Positions 15,201-27,657 of a DNA stretch of 64,000 nucleotides are shown here, in pieces. How positions within the stretch are numbered: the first letter of the stretch is position 1; each line of letters starts with the position of its first letter. Under the pieces are notes generated by a model. It was not told the origin of the DNA, searched no databases, and saw only the letters and a program-made list of their open reading frames with translations. The translations under genes and the position numbers were made by a program. Origin of the DNA: Leuctra nigra (lineage: Eukaryota; Arthropoda; Insecta; Plecoptera; Leuctridae); assembly GCA_934045905.1 (NCBI GenBank), contig OW203767.1, positions 28,766,520 through 28,830,519 on the forward strand, written 5' to 3'.

Positions 15201-15524
15201 TTGTAAGACTGACAGTTTCTAAGCCATATGTGATTCATACGATGGGCTGACTTCTAGAGGTTAGGGATCGAGAGTGGTCGACAGACCTGATTATGGTATT
15301 CTGACATTTCCATATCTCTGGGAAAGTTTCATAACAACGAGAGACATCTACATTTCAATACACTTTTCAATTTACTTCAAGTTACCTAACGAGAAGCATT
15401 GTGATTCACAAAAGTCGTGTAAACAATAAATTATCTACAAACAATCTTAATGGTCTTAAACCATTTCATAAAACTACTCATTTCAACCTTTATAATACAA
15501 GACAAAGCATTTGTGTCGTATTCG
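12229..15524. other. no gene seen
   Basis: No recognisable coding sequence. At 13.79-13.92 kb there is a CpG-rich patch with GATTGGCTGA and CACGTGAC, possibly a promoter, but nothing follows that I can call a gene. Confidence 0.6.
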
Positions 15525-15554
15525 TGATGGAGGTGCCAGATTTATTCATAACAC

Positions 15555-15733
15555 AACCCGCAACACACGCGTATATGGCGGGTTGCTTCTAGGAGCAAAC
15601 CCGGCTCCTAGACGCATCCCGCAACACATTCGTGTAAAGCGGGTTGCTTCTAGGAGCAAACCCGGCTCCTAGACGCAACCTGCAACACATGCGTGTAAAG
15701 CGGGTTGCTTCTAGGAGCAAACCCGGCTCCTCC
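15555..15733. repeat. 61-bp tandem repeat, three units
   Basis: CGGGTTGCTTCTAGGAGCAA followed by ACCCGGCTCCTAGACGCA recurs every 61 bases. Each unit has internal symmetry (GGAGC/GCTCC, CGGGTT/AACCCG). A diverged single copy is at 17.58-17.64 kb. Confidence 0.85.
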
Positions 15734-15834
15734 ATTCTAAAACAGAAATCCATCTAATAATCACCGTGTAAAATCTCCATCTCAGATATGAAATTAATAT
15801 CATCTGTAGTTCTCTTCCCATCTTGAATGTCTTT

Positions 15835-16045
15835 GACGCCACCGCACCGCCGATCACTCGTTATCTCAATTAGCCAATCACGCGTCACCCGAGCGCGATG
15901 GTGGGGGGGGGGGGGGGGGGGGGGAGCGTCCCGAGGGAAGCGACGTCTGTTGCGGGCAGCAGCGTCGCGGCGCTAGTCGGACTGTGAATATCAATCCGAC
16001 GCAACATCCGTTTCCTTTGCCTTATTGCGTTGCTATGGCGACGTC
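15835..16045 (+). promoter_or_regulatory. CpG-rich promoter-like patch with X-box
   Basis: Compared with its AT-rich surroundings this stretch is full of CpG, with a CCAAT box (15874-15878), a 22-base poly-G run at 15903-15924 and the motif GTTGCTATGGCGAC at 16029-16042. That motif fits the RFX X-box consensus RYYNYY-N2-RRNRAC exactly. Known: RFX factors drive ciliary genes. No certain gene follows, so promoter function is an inference. Confidence 0.35.
15903..15924 (+). repeat. 22-base poly-G run in the CpG-rich patch
   Basis: Uninterrupted G tract, the same length as the one at 1378. Confidence 0.97.
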
Positions 16046-16066
16046 CATTTAGTAAATTATCTATCT

Positions 16067-16231
16067 ATGGTTGGTGTTATAGGCGATACAAGATCAATAG
16101 CTCCGGCGAGCAAGATGACTCCGAGATGTACGGGCTTTAATTACTGCAGGGGTGGACAAGACTGCACCTGGTGGACAGGTAGAGGTTTGCCGTGGACTGG
16201 GTACGAAGTGTTTGACTGCTACTTGCTTTAG
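16067..16231 (+). CDS. small unrecognised open frame downstream of the CpG-rich patch
   Basis: An ATG at 16067 opens 54 codons starting MVGVIGDTRSIAPASK. It includes a Cys/Trp-rich stretch (CTGFNYCRGGQDCTWW) followed by a possible splice donor, GGACAG/GTAGAG, at 16179. I recognise no family. It might be a first coding exon of a gene whose other exons I cannot find, or chance. Confidence 0.2.
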   Translation: MVGVIGDTRSIAPASKMTPRCTGFNYCRGGQDCTWWTGRGLPWTGYEVFDCYLL

Positions 16232-18478
16232 GATACACATTATAAAACATACTTTCTGATGGTTATTATTACAGTTACTACAGTTGGCATTGTTAATCTT
16301 AATGTATGGAAGTAGGCAAATTACTACAAACTGTCTTAATTATGAGTGAAATCCTATGTTTATCATATTTGTTTTATTTTCATATTCATGCCAACTATGG
16401 TTTAGTATAGACAAGCAATTTTGTTAATTTGTTGTTGAAAAGTGTTTTTTATTCAATAAAACTAATAATTACATTTTATAATGATGTAGTGTGTATATTT
16501 GTTTAAGTAGATTGACTCATATGTTGGTAATGTTTATATAAGTTTAGTGAGCGCAGAAATGATTTTTTAAATAAAATATGGATGCAAAGATAATATTAAA
16601 ATGAAAGAATTGATTGTAAGCAATTTTAAAAGTAATAGTAAAAACTCGTGCAATGTATATTTTTAGTAAGGTTTTAAAGAGAAGCGTCAAAATATGTGTA
16701 CTTATCTACTTACTCTTATGAAGAAAGTTGACCTTAGAAGTTTTCAATGTTATTTAACACCTCATTCAAATATTTCATTAAACTTCCGAAAAATCTTTCA
16801 ACACCCAATATGCTTTTGAAGGGGAAAAATTCACCATATGTAAGTAGTGGTAAATAACAGAGCATGAAAGGAAAGTATCCGAGTTCTCTATTTTCCTTAT
16901 TCATTGGTGTTTAATTTAACGATGGAAATATCAAGGCATGTGTTCATATGATTGGTCACCCCTGTCTATTATGGGTAGCTCCTTTGGTGTGACAGAGACA
17001 GAACACTTCCATGGTAACCAAACACTGTAGGGGGTTTAGAAATCAAAGAAGCCTAACGATAATAACAAACAATCCGCGATAGGGTGAAGTATATCTATAT
17101 ATTCCTAACAAAATAGGGTAAAATCTTAATTAGAAATTTATTAAGATGTTGTTGATGAATAGCTAATCAGAAATTGAAGTTTCGGATTATTGAAGATGAA
17201 ACGTGGAACGAACCTTGGAACATCACTTGCCTACTAATCTCAGCGACAAAATCTATCTTTACTTTGAAATTAGTTTCGTATGATGTGATGTGAATCGTGC
17301 GATATCTTCGAAGCCGATTCTCCTTTCAGCTGTTTCTGGATCAAACATAACTTACTGTTTTTATTGTAAATATAGGAAAATCCAATTAATGATGATAAGT
17401 TTAATGTTTGGTCTATTATGGAAAGTTATTTTAGCAACATGCCTGGAGGTATCTAGTTCCAACTTATTGTAAGTCGAATCAAATTAGAAATTGATTGATA
17501 ACTGTATTTTGGTTATTTTTTTTGATAATATGATATGTGCAGTGTACGCTACGGAATTGGTTTGTTTTCTCCTAAATTCAACCCTCAACACTTATGTGTA
17601 TTACAGGTTGCGTCTAGGGGTAACCCGGCACCTCCACCAACCTAAAGTTATAATTTGATTACCTCTAAAGAGAAAATATTGAAAATGTCTAAAAACACAT
17701 TTTAGGACCGGCTAGTGTTCACTATTCATGAAAACACTTCTTTAGCAGCAGCCAAACGACACGAAACTCTCTATATTCCATCAAAAGTACTTTACCGTAC
17801 TTGAAAGTCCACCGAAAATAAGTATTCCGATTTCTTCTCCCTTCCCCGTCACGAAATCCGAATCATTCGAATGTTTTAATCATGAAAGTAGAGATTAGTT
17901 TTTGATGGCATTGTTTGAAGTCGACCCTCTCTCATCGGACGGTGAATCTGAGATGTGTATTCACCTCTCTCTCTCGCACTCCCACTCATGCACATCGCTC
18001 TGTCTCTGTCCTACACATGTAAGGTATGAATGAATATTCAGAGCTCCAATATTCAATCCTCGATCTTCGTATGTGTGAAAAGAGTCACTCCTGACACTCG
18101 GACTGCCGAGCGAGAGAAACTCAGATCGTTAGTACTCTGATAGCTTTGAAATGAACTAATGATCTGCTTGCCAAAGAGAATCAGTGCAGTACAGAAAGAT
18201 ATTCCTACACATGGAAAAGGCACGACGAAATGTGAGATTTTAGAGTGAGGTAAATTGCAAGAACTGTTTGATAATGAGGGAAAACACGTTTCATTGGAAT
18301 GAAATATCATGTATTTTATAAAACACAATTACTCAAAAAATGATATCAGAGATCTGATGTTTTAATGGCGTAAAAATATAAGACTTTCATTTTGTGTTTT
18401 TAACGTCTAACATTCAGTAAAGTCATGGGGACTGAAGTATTATGACCATGATTGACAGTTGACGATAAGGTATAAGAA
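16232..18478. other. no gene seen
   Basis: AT-rich. One copy of the CCCGGCACCTCCACCAA motif at 17624 follows a single diverged 61-bp-type unit. CT-rich tract at 17962. Confidence 0.65.
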
Positions 18479-18625
18479 TGGAAGGTGGGAAGGAGCCGGT
18501 CGTGTCCTATCAGTGTGGAACCTTCCCAACATTTGCTTCTCGACTGAGGAACACCTCAGTCAGAAAGGACGGCAGAGGGAATCTAACCAGGGCCCGCGAG
18601 TTCACTTCCAGAGCCAAGTCGCTCC
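18479..18625 (-). repeat. tRNA-derived SINE-like copy (diverged)
   Basis: Shares GGAACCTTCCCAACATTTG and CTCGACTGAGG with the 50.3-kb copy. On the minus strand ACTTGGCTCTGGAAGTGAAC sits at the A-box position and GGTTAGATTCCC at the B-box position. Confidence 0.5.
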
Positions 18626-18699
18626 TCTTATAAAATATGATGTGTTTCTTACAATCTATTTACTATTATTGAAAATTATAGAAACAGTGTGAACAATGT

Positions 18700-21530
18700 T
18701 ATTGTAGCAAATGAGCTAAAGAATTAGACGTAACCATTAAAACACTTTCAAATTGAGTATTATAATTTCATAGTTTATTACAGTTTATAGTTTGATGTAC
18801 CTCTGCATCAAATTAAGCTCTATGGATCAAAGACACATTCATTGGTACCAACTTAAAAATAATAAGGACTTATAAGACTTATAAGTCACTTCCATCAGGA
18901 CTTATAACAAAAATTACCAGTTTCTCGCGATTATCTCATATAAACAAAAGTTCAATATTTCCGTTTTGTTCCTAAGCTTCTCAATTCAAGTAAGTGTTCG
19001 AATATACAATGAAAGAACACAAAGCAGTTTATCTAAAGCTACTTCGGAACAATCTTCCTTTTTCTATCTCCTATTAAACACAAAACCGACGCCAATCTAT
19101 TGAATTTTCTTCAAATTCCCTCACCTTCCAACTTCATCCCCTAATTTCACACCTTTTTCAACACTGTCTTTTTCCATCCCTGATGCCACCCCCTCTCACG
19201 TCGCTACCCCTTTACTCCCGCGTATAGGCAACCCGCATCAAGGAGTGAAAATTTAATCAGTCCGTAACGTAAATCGCGAGCCCCCCGATAGACTATAGAG
19301 ACCGGTCTCTGGATTAAGGGTTGCTAGATGAGAGGGGGGGGGGGAAGGGGGCGGGGGAGGAGAAGGGTTCGAAGTGTCGTGACGACAGTATGACAATCGT
19401 GACGTCACAAAGTAGCCGGCTAGTTAAGAAGAACAATTGTCTTGCGCCGTTGCAAATTGGTTTGAGTTTGACACTGCATCAGTTTAACATTCTATTGTAG
19501 ATAAATTATGCAATTGAGCAGGAAAGTTAAGAATGATGTGTACTGTATTTGGATTCTATAATTTCTTATTGTAACATTGACAACATTTCGTATTTCATTT
19601 TTAAATATTAGTTTGTGTTTATAATTAGGTCTTTCCGCCGGCATTTGTGAACGATTGTGAGTAGTGGTAAGGATACGGTCGCTGCCTATTAGTTTTATGA
19701 GCCCACCCAGAAGTTTCCTTACTGAAGGGAAATTAGAATAGCGCTCTGCAGCCACGATGTTTGGCATCGTGAAGCAAACTCGGGTCTTCGAATCCTCTGT
19801 TCGAACATAACAGAGGTACTACAAGACCCAATGTCCATTACAATTACTCTTTAGGTGAGCGTCAAAAACCAGTACTAATTCCGCCTTCCAATAATATTTT
19901 GTAGTGGTGACGCCTGTAATTTTTTTTAATTTTTTTTGATTTTTATAACATATAAAAACACTGTAAATATACTTAAAATCCTAAAACTATTATAACATAA
20001 AATGTGATGAAATTATAATTCTAAATCTAGATTTTCCAGCCATGAAAACGCCTCCGGTGCAGCTTCATAGAGATGTGTCGGCTCACCAACAAATGCTCTC
20101 AGCTCACACTCGAAGGCTATGTGGTCCATGGTTTGTATTTCGGCCCCGCAGTCGCATTGAGGAGCATTACGCATTGCGCATTCGTTGAGTGTTGATTAAA
20201 TTATTCCAAAAGTGCTACTCGAAGACGAGGAAATGGACATTTGGCCTTCTACCTCTGAGGTACAGATTTTAAGAAAACTTTGTTATTTTTAATCCTTTCA
20301 AAGACAAAACCAATTATTTAACAAATAATATAGTGAAAAACTATTTTATTTTAAATTCGCACTATAAACTATAAAGTAGGCATACTTCATGTTACGTCAC
20401 ATCAGCTCTGCGTCCGCGCGAGTAAGTCGAGTGTCTCCACGGAACTGCGGCGGCGGGAAATGCTCCAGAAGCAGACTCACTCACCCTCTCCGAATCGGTT
20501 CTTCATCAGTGACTAATTAGTCATTCACACTAATTGGTATGCCATCAATCGCGCTCCTTGCCATTCGTTGCCGAGTAAATACGGTTCTTATTATATCCCA
20601 GAGTTGTGAGAGAAGAAAATTTCTTTTCTCGCGGATTTTCCCTTAACGACTTTCCATTTTCAAATTGATGAATTAACCACCTCTAGTCGCTTCTACTCCC
20701 TACGAATCTTTGATTGGATTTCTAACTAAGCAAAGACAAAAAACCTCTGAATGCGATTTCTCTTTGAATAATGTATCGTGCTTCAATCCCGTTCCCTCTC
20801 TCCTTCTCTCTCTTACTGGTGAATCACCAAGCCAATTGCAGGGCACTGGAGTGAGATGGAAGACCTTTTTGTTTCAAGCTCCATTTGTTTTAAACACACG
20901 CATTGATATTCTCGATGCATAAAGATTGAGTGGGATGGAAGATAGGGTAAATAGAGGGAGTAACAAGGACGGTGATCAAAAACAAGTAAAAATTTCAAAA
21001 TGTTTATAGGGAGGAAAATTGCAGGGGATTGTTTCCAGTTTCATGAATCCTGTAGAAAATATTGCTTTTATGACTTATTTCATCGGTTTCTTGGATGAAT
21101 GTATTGTGAGGCAGATTTTACTGTTGATAAATCATTGCATATTCTATAGCCAATAAGCAGAATTGAACTTGGGATATACTTCTTTCAATCAACCCAAATG
21201 GAGGGAAAAGACAAAACGGAAAGACTACAATAAAAGTCGCAACTAACATGTCAATTAATTGCATGGAAGAGCAGAGATTCATGCATTTAGTTCGTGATTT
21301 GAATTTCTTAAGTTGGTAAATCAAACTCATAGCAATGTTGTAGAACAATAAGAATATTATGATCTAATCAGCTACGCTACATTTTACATAGACACATTGC
21401 ACCGTTTCTCGCAAATTCAAGAAATGTAAGTATTTAATTATTTGAAATAGTATAAAATTAACTTCGATTTTGATGTAATCGCTGAACATATTTGGGAAAT
21501 ACTGGTATTTTAAGCAACAATGAAAAGCTT
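18700..21530. other. no gene seen
   Basis: Nothing coding is recognised. A G-rich stretch lies at 19333-19367. A weak tRNA-like pattern at 19.65-19.8 kb is not supported by a fold. Confidence 0.65.
20185..20266. mobile_element. fragment of CTGTACC-type MITE
   Basis: ATTCCAAAAGTGCTACTCGA then GGAAATGGACATTTGGCCTT and CTACCTCTGAGGTACAG match the right part of the 5.4-kb copy. Confidence 0.55.
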
Positions 21531-21575
21531 CTCTTAGAGCCAGTTTTTCAATACTCTGCTAAATTTTAAACAATT
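21531..21575. mobile_element. left half of a GGGCCAGTTTTTCAATA MITE
   Basis: AGAGCCAGTTTTTCAATACT then CTGCTAAATTTTAAACAATT matches the left end of the 25.7-kb MITE. It stops at the start of the Helitron-like element. Confidence 0.6.
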
Positions 21576-22610
<1,035 letters not shown>

Positions 22611-24143
22611 TTAAGACTACATTGCCATGGCCAACCAATGACATTCCGTAACTAATTGTTTTAGCCAGATAAACTGAATAGATGGAGTATATTTTATTTT
22701 TCTATCCACACCTTCTGTTTCGTCGGATTTCCTAGTGATATAGCTGAGTTTGAAGTTTGATTCCACACGCATAAAAAAATCCTCCATAAAAGTGCAAAAC
22801 GTCGAGTATCATTTCACTCTGAATGATTCTTGTTGAATCTTTATGGTCGTAAACCATCGATGATCCTTGCTCCACACGTCACGTCGTGGTTTCCCGCAAA
22901 CCACAGCCCCCTAAATGCACATCGGCGGCGACACAGCCCCCCAGATACATCGCAAACTCACGGCATGCTAGAACCAATCTTTCGGAAACGCAAGTTATAA
23001 ATTCAAGGATTTCAGATACCAAGCAATTTATTTGAGCTCTAGTCGTGGATAGGGGTAAAAAATAATGCTACATGGTTTTCATGTGTTATTTTATGCCGTG
23101 GAAGTAATCGAAGAATCGTTTCGATATCTCTGGAAAACTAAGTCCCTTGTGGCGGTAATAATTATTCTGACTAGCGATAGGTCGGTCTTTCCGAGATCTC
23201 GTGGGGGGTTTGTGTTTGAAAACCGCATAGATATTTTCAGTTGTGTGGTTGGTCGGTTTCAGGGGGTTGGGTTTAGTCGAAATGTTTCTTCGTGATGTCG
23301 AACACAATTTCACGTGTTTGCGAAGAAAATATTGAGTTATACATACGGACGGAATAATTTGTATACCTACTTTGATTCCGAATTTGTTTTAAAAAATAAG
23401 CATTTTTACTTAAAATAATATGTGGAAAACGTACATAAATTAGAAAATAAAATTCTAGAATAACAGAAATTCGTATTAATTTTTGATAGAGATTTTTCAA
23501 TGATAATATGGGAAAACGTAGGTACATAAATTACGAAATAAAATTGTAGAATGCATAGTTTGCTTCTGTGCATTTTTGCGATAATTGAAAGTTGGTTACC
23601 TGGACAGTAGGCTCCTGAGATATCTTTACTATGAAGAGGATCACTCACATTACAAAAATACATCTATTTACCTTCAATGTTGTAGGCTAACTGTTTGATT
23701 TTTCTTTCAGATTAAAAAATCGAAAGAATTGCTACAGAATAAGTGAAAGTATCTTTCACATTGGGTATTAAATAATAAAATCATCGTCCAATTAGTCTTT
23801 AAAATGTACCTTTGGGTGAAAATGTTGAATGAACGTCGATTACTCGGCACCTCCACCAATGTAAGATAAGACGTGGAATTAACTAACTTCGGGTTGGCTA
23901 GAAAGTTGTCCCATCTCTCTATTGATATTTAAATTCAGATCCATAGAAAATCCAAAAACACGGAAACATGAAAAACGTCTAGTTTGACACGTCTATGTTA
24001 TGAATGAGAAAATATCAACCCCTATAAAATGAGAGAAAATCCTCAAAGTTCAAAAACCGCCCCTCACCCCCATCAACCTCTCTTCTACTTTATCTGTTTT
24101 CAAACCTCTACATTCACCCCACATTTCCTGTGGAGAGGGGGTT

Positions 24144-24157
24144 GGGGGGGGGGGGGG
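24144..24157 (+). repeat. 14-base poly-G run
   Basis: Homopolymer preceded by GGAGAGGGGGTT. Non-coding. Confidence 0.95.
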
Positions 24158-25210
24158 TTAAAACTCAGTGGTATGCGGGCACGATGTGGTCAGACTGACC
24201 CCTATCAAAAATCAACCCCTCCAAAATACTGCCCTTTATTGACCATTCGAGAATCGTTAAATTGATTTGGAATGTCTCCCAAGAGGTCTGTCTTCAAATC
24301 CCAATAAATCTGAAATCTTAGAAAATAGTCTTATTTGAGACACGTGTAAAAGGAGGGTGGAGATGAAAGCTGTTGGAACTTTGAGCTTTTAGAACGGAAT
24401 AAAAGTGTATCCGCCGATCAGCTTACATGAAGCACTTTTCACAATGTTCACTATACACAGAAATTGTGTGTTACAGTTAAGTTGTGTCTCGACCAATGAA
24501 AGTACTTAAAATAGAAACTTCTCGAGTCAGATATTTGTATAGTGTCGATTATGCCAGTTCTAAAGAATTATTATTTATGAATAAAAATGTAAAGACTTAA
24601 ACTTTTATTATTTTGTGTACTCTTTTACATTTTAATTCTTATTTTTCTTAAATATTTATGCAGATAGAAGAAAACATGTAGGACACATTAATATATCTAT
24701 TGCTATTGTCCTACATAAATCAGTTTTCTTCAAAATTTTCAATGTTTGATGAAAACATTTTAAACTACAACGTAAAATACCGTCGATTTACAAAATGTTG
24801 ATAAAATAGTGCAGAAATATCTAGTAGAGCGGAGCTACAAACTCTTTTATATGTTATAATATTTTATATGAAATTAATATGAACAAAATAGTATTGTCTT
24901 GAGCTTGATAAAGAATATCAGAATCTCCCCTCTGCTAAAAGAAGCAGATCTCTGCAAATAGCTTGTAATTGGGACATGTGGAGGAAAAATAATCTCTCAA
25001 GTTTCCATCAGTGAAAAGCTGATAGCAAAGTTCAGCAGACTCCACATCTTTGGCTTCTATCAAATCAACGATTTACGTTAAAAAAAACACACGTACTCAA
25101 CCTGGTTTGGATTTTTATTCTCACATCGCTGCTTCCGATAAAGTCTTCTTCAATTTTCCACAGTTTGATCCTTGGTATCCCCTTTTTGCCACAAACCACC
25201 CCTTCATTTC

Positions 25211-25226
25211 GGGGGGGGGGGGGGGG
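25211..25226 (+). repeat. 16-base poly-G run
   Basis: Homopolymer in non-coding sequence between TTCATTTC and AGCTTC. Confidence 0.95.
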
Positions 25227-25742
25227 AGCTTCAAACCTATGCCCACACAACGTGATGGTTAAAGGCAAAAAAACCAAAGTAGGAAAATCAGCGACGCGAA
25301 TTTCGCCGGGATGTTAAAAAAAAGTCCAGTATTCGGTCGGGATTTTTTTGCTGCCTTCGAATCAATTGATGCGAGAAATGTTTGAAGAGCGGTCCTCTCT
25401 CCTCTCTTTTTGCTCTCTCAAACTCATCAATCCTTACAAATACGCAAATAAGCAAACACTCTCCGGCAATGGACGGCCGATCTATCGTCCAACCTAATGT
25501 AACGCCAGCCTGCAGATGAGGCGCCCAATTAGAGCACGCGTTTTCACCTTACACAAAAGCTACAGTCTCGAGATGTACCTGACTTTTGTACACGTTTCAT
25601 GGAAACTCTTTATTGAGTTAGTTTAATCCAACTATTTTGATCATATAATAAATAATTTATTTTAAGTTCATACAAGTATTGCAGGAATACAATTTTAATA
25701 ATTAAAATGTATTTTGGTTTAACACAGAGAATTGAAGTGTAA

Positions 25743-25871
25743 GGGTCAGTTTTTCAATAATCTGTTAAAACTAGTTGGTTAAGTTTAAACGGTCCATAGA
25801 TGTGCCATTGGTTGTTGCCATGACAACAAAGTCAGCTGTTAGAATTTAGTAGAGTTTTAAAAAACTGGCCC
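25743..25871. mobile_element. 129-bp MITE with TAA target duplication
   Basis: The ends are GGGTCAGTTTTTCAATAATC and, inverted, GGGCCAGTTTTTTAAAACTC, flanked by TAA at 25740-25742 and 25872-25874. The core is GGTTGTTGCCATGACAAC. The 3-bp TWA duplication suggests a PIF/Harbinger-type source. Confidence 0.8.
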
Positions 25872-26534
25872 TAAATAGGAGAGGGGAAAATACGTACAGA
25901 TTCGTTAAGAGTCAAATTTCAAAATATTAGAAAAACAACTTTGTTACTTAATTTTATAAAAAAGTTATAAACATGTTTCCATATTGAATTATAAGTGCGT
26001 TATACAGTAACGCTTTCAATTTTCCAGCATTTTAAATCATATTTGTAACTTTCACTTAACAACCGGGCACCTTCACTCAACTTCCCACTTTTCCTCTAGA
26101 AAACATCGCTCTTGTCAACTATCTGCTATCCCAACATTTTGACAAATCCCACTTCTGAACCTGGATCGTACCCACCGATTTCTCAATACACCCCATCACT
26201 TCACACCCCTCGCACGTCCCACCCCACTGAAAGGTAGTATAGATAGCTACTCAATTTTTCCCTCAGTCTGTCTGCGCGTTGGCTGTGGATCAGGTTACAC
26301 GCCTTGGGCTAACTTTTCTCTCTACGTGGTCCATTATTGGCAAAATGACACCTCACATTGACAAATTGGCGAGACCACGTGACAACTCCAATATGTTGCG
26401 TCTTGCATCGAGATTGAGTTAGACGGGGGCGACGTTTGTTGACACAGGGACTCGTTGCTGTCGTCACTTGTTCTTTAGAGTGTCAAACGTTCTTTCAGTA
26501 CGTCGTAACGTCAAATATCACGAATCAAATGGAA

Positions 26535-26655
26535 TTTAGTTTTTCAATACTTTGCTAAAATCAAACGGTCAATCAAGGAATGTAATTGGTTGTTGCCATG
26601 ATGACAGTCATAATCAAATGTTTGAAAATTAGCAGAGATTTGTAAACTGGCCCTA
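26535..26655. mobile_element. MITE of the GGGCCAGTTTTTCAATA family
   Basis: TTAGTTTTTCAATACTTTGC on the left and GAGATTTGTAAACTGGCCC on the right, with the shared GGTTGTTGCCATGATGACAG core. The left tip is eroded. It lies just upstream of the Helitron-like element at 26680. Confidence 0.7.
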
Positions 26656-26679
26656 AGGTGATAATGACTATTTGTTGTG

Positions 26680-27657
26680 TGATTGAGCGAGCGTAGCGAG
26701 CGTCACCACGGTACTCTTATGGCACTTTCTCTGTGTGTTTTTTTTTTGTTTTTTTTTGTTTGTTTGTTTGTGTTCACTGCCCAGGTCAAACCGCTCAAGC
26801 AATCGATCTGAAATTTTGTACACATACTAACGGACTCTATGCGGTCCCTGGGATCGTTTTTGAACGGGATCCCGTGATTGGTTCAAATTTTAAAAAAATT
26901 ATCTTTCGATTGGTTGTTCCGATCAATTTGAAATTTTGACAATTCATTACGACCAACATTGTACCCAATCTTACAAATTTTCTGCCAAATCCTCCCATTG
27001 GTTAAAATTTAAAAAAATATTTTATATGCTTTTTGAAATTTAAAGAAGAACCGTTTGTCCTATCAACTTAAAACTTTGCATGGTCATTAAGACCAACATT
27101 ATCTGCATTTTTGACAATTTTCAGACTAATCTGTGTTTAAATTCAAAAGTTATTGACATTTTACGGATATTTTGTGTGTTGGCTGTCAAATTTCTCGTAT
27201 TTCATATTTCACGGCATCTTCGAATCTTCAGTTCTAATTCTAGTTCTAATTTCTACTCGAGTAGAAACTTTCAAACGCATGAAACCAAAGATAATTAAAG
27301 CATTAATTATCTTTGATGAAACTGATGACCGTTCAACAGTTATCTTATATTGTGTACACACACTAATATTATATGAGTGGTCCCAGGTATATTTTTTTAA
27401 TGAGATCCTGTGATTTTTGAAAATTATCAAGGAACCGTTTAATTAGAAAGGTTCAATTGATCAACTTAAAACTTCTCAAGGTCATTGGGACCAATATTTT
27501 AGAAATTTTTGAGACTTTTATACAAGTCTGTGAAGAAATTCAAGAATAAATATTGGCTTTTAAATTTAATAACATTTTCCATAGACAAAATTTCGGTTCG
27601 AGGTGTTGCGCGTATCCGTGCTCGCTCATCAACGCGTTACACAGAGCGTTTTCCTAG
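26680..27657 (+). mobile_element. Helitron-like non-autonomous element, complete-looking
   Basis: Starts near GATTGAGCGAGCGTAGCGAG, has GGCACTTTCTCTGTGTG followed by a T/G-rich tract, then CAGGTCAAACCGCTCAAGCA and ATCGATCTGAAATTTTGTAC. It ends GCTCGCTCATCAACGCGTTA, then CACAGAGCGTTTTCCTAG followed by T. The terminal stem is AACGC/GCGTT, a few bases before CTAG, as in Helitrons. No Rep/helicase is encoded, so it is non-autonomous. The interior has several diverged copies of a TTGAAATTTTG... module. Confidence 0.7.

Larger units (their letters stand above)
22611..25739. other. no gene seen
   Basis: AT-rich with two poly-G runs and one CGGCACCTCCACCAA motif. Frames below 90 codons have no domains. 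Confidence 0.65.

Noticed and set aside
14227..17639. a 3.4-kb transposon bounded by inverted GGTGGAGGTGCCGG ends
   Set aside because: The ends are inverted but only about 14 bases match, a third copy lies between them, and no target duplication is visible.
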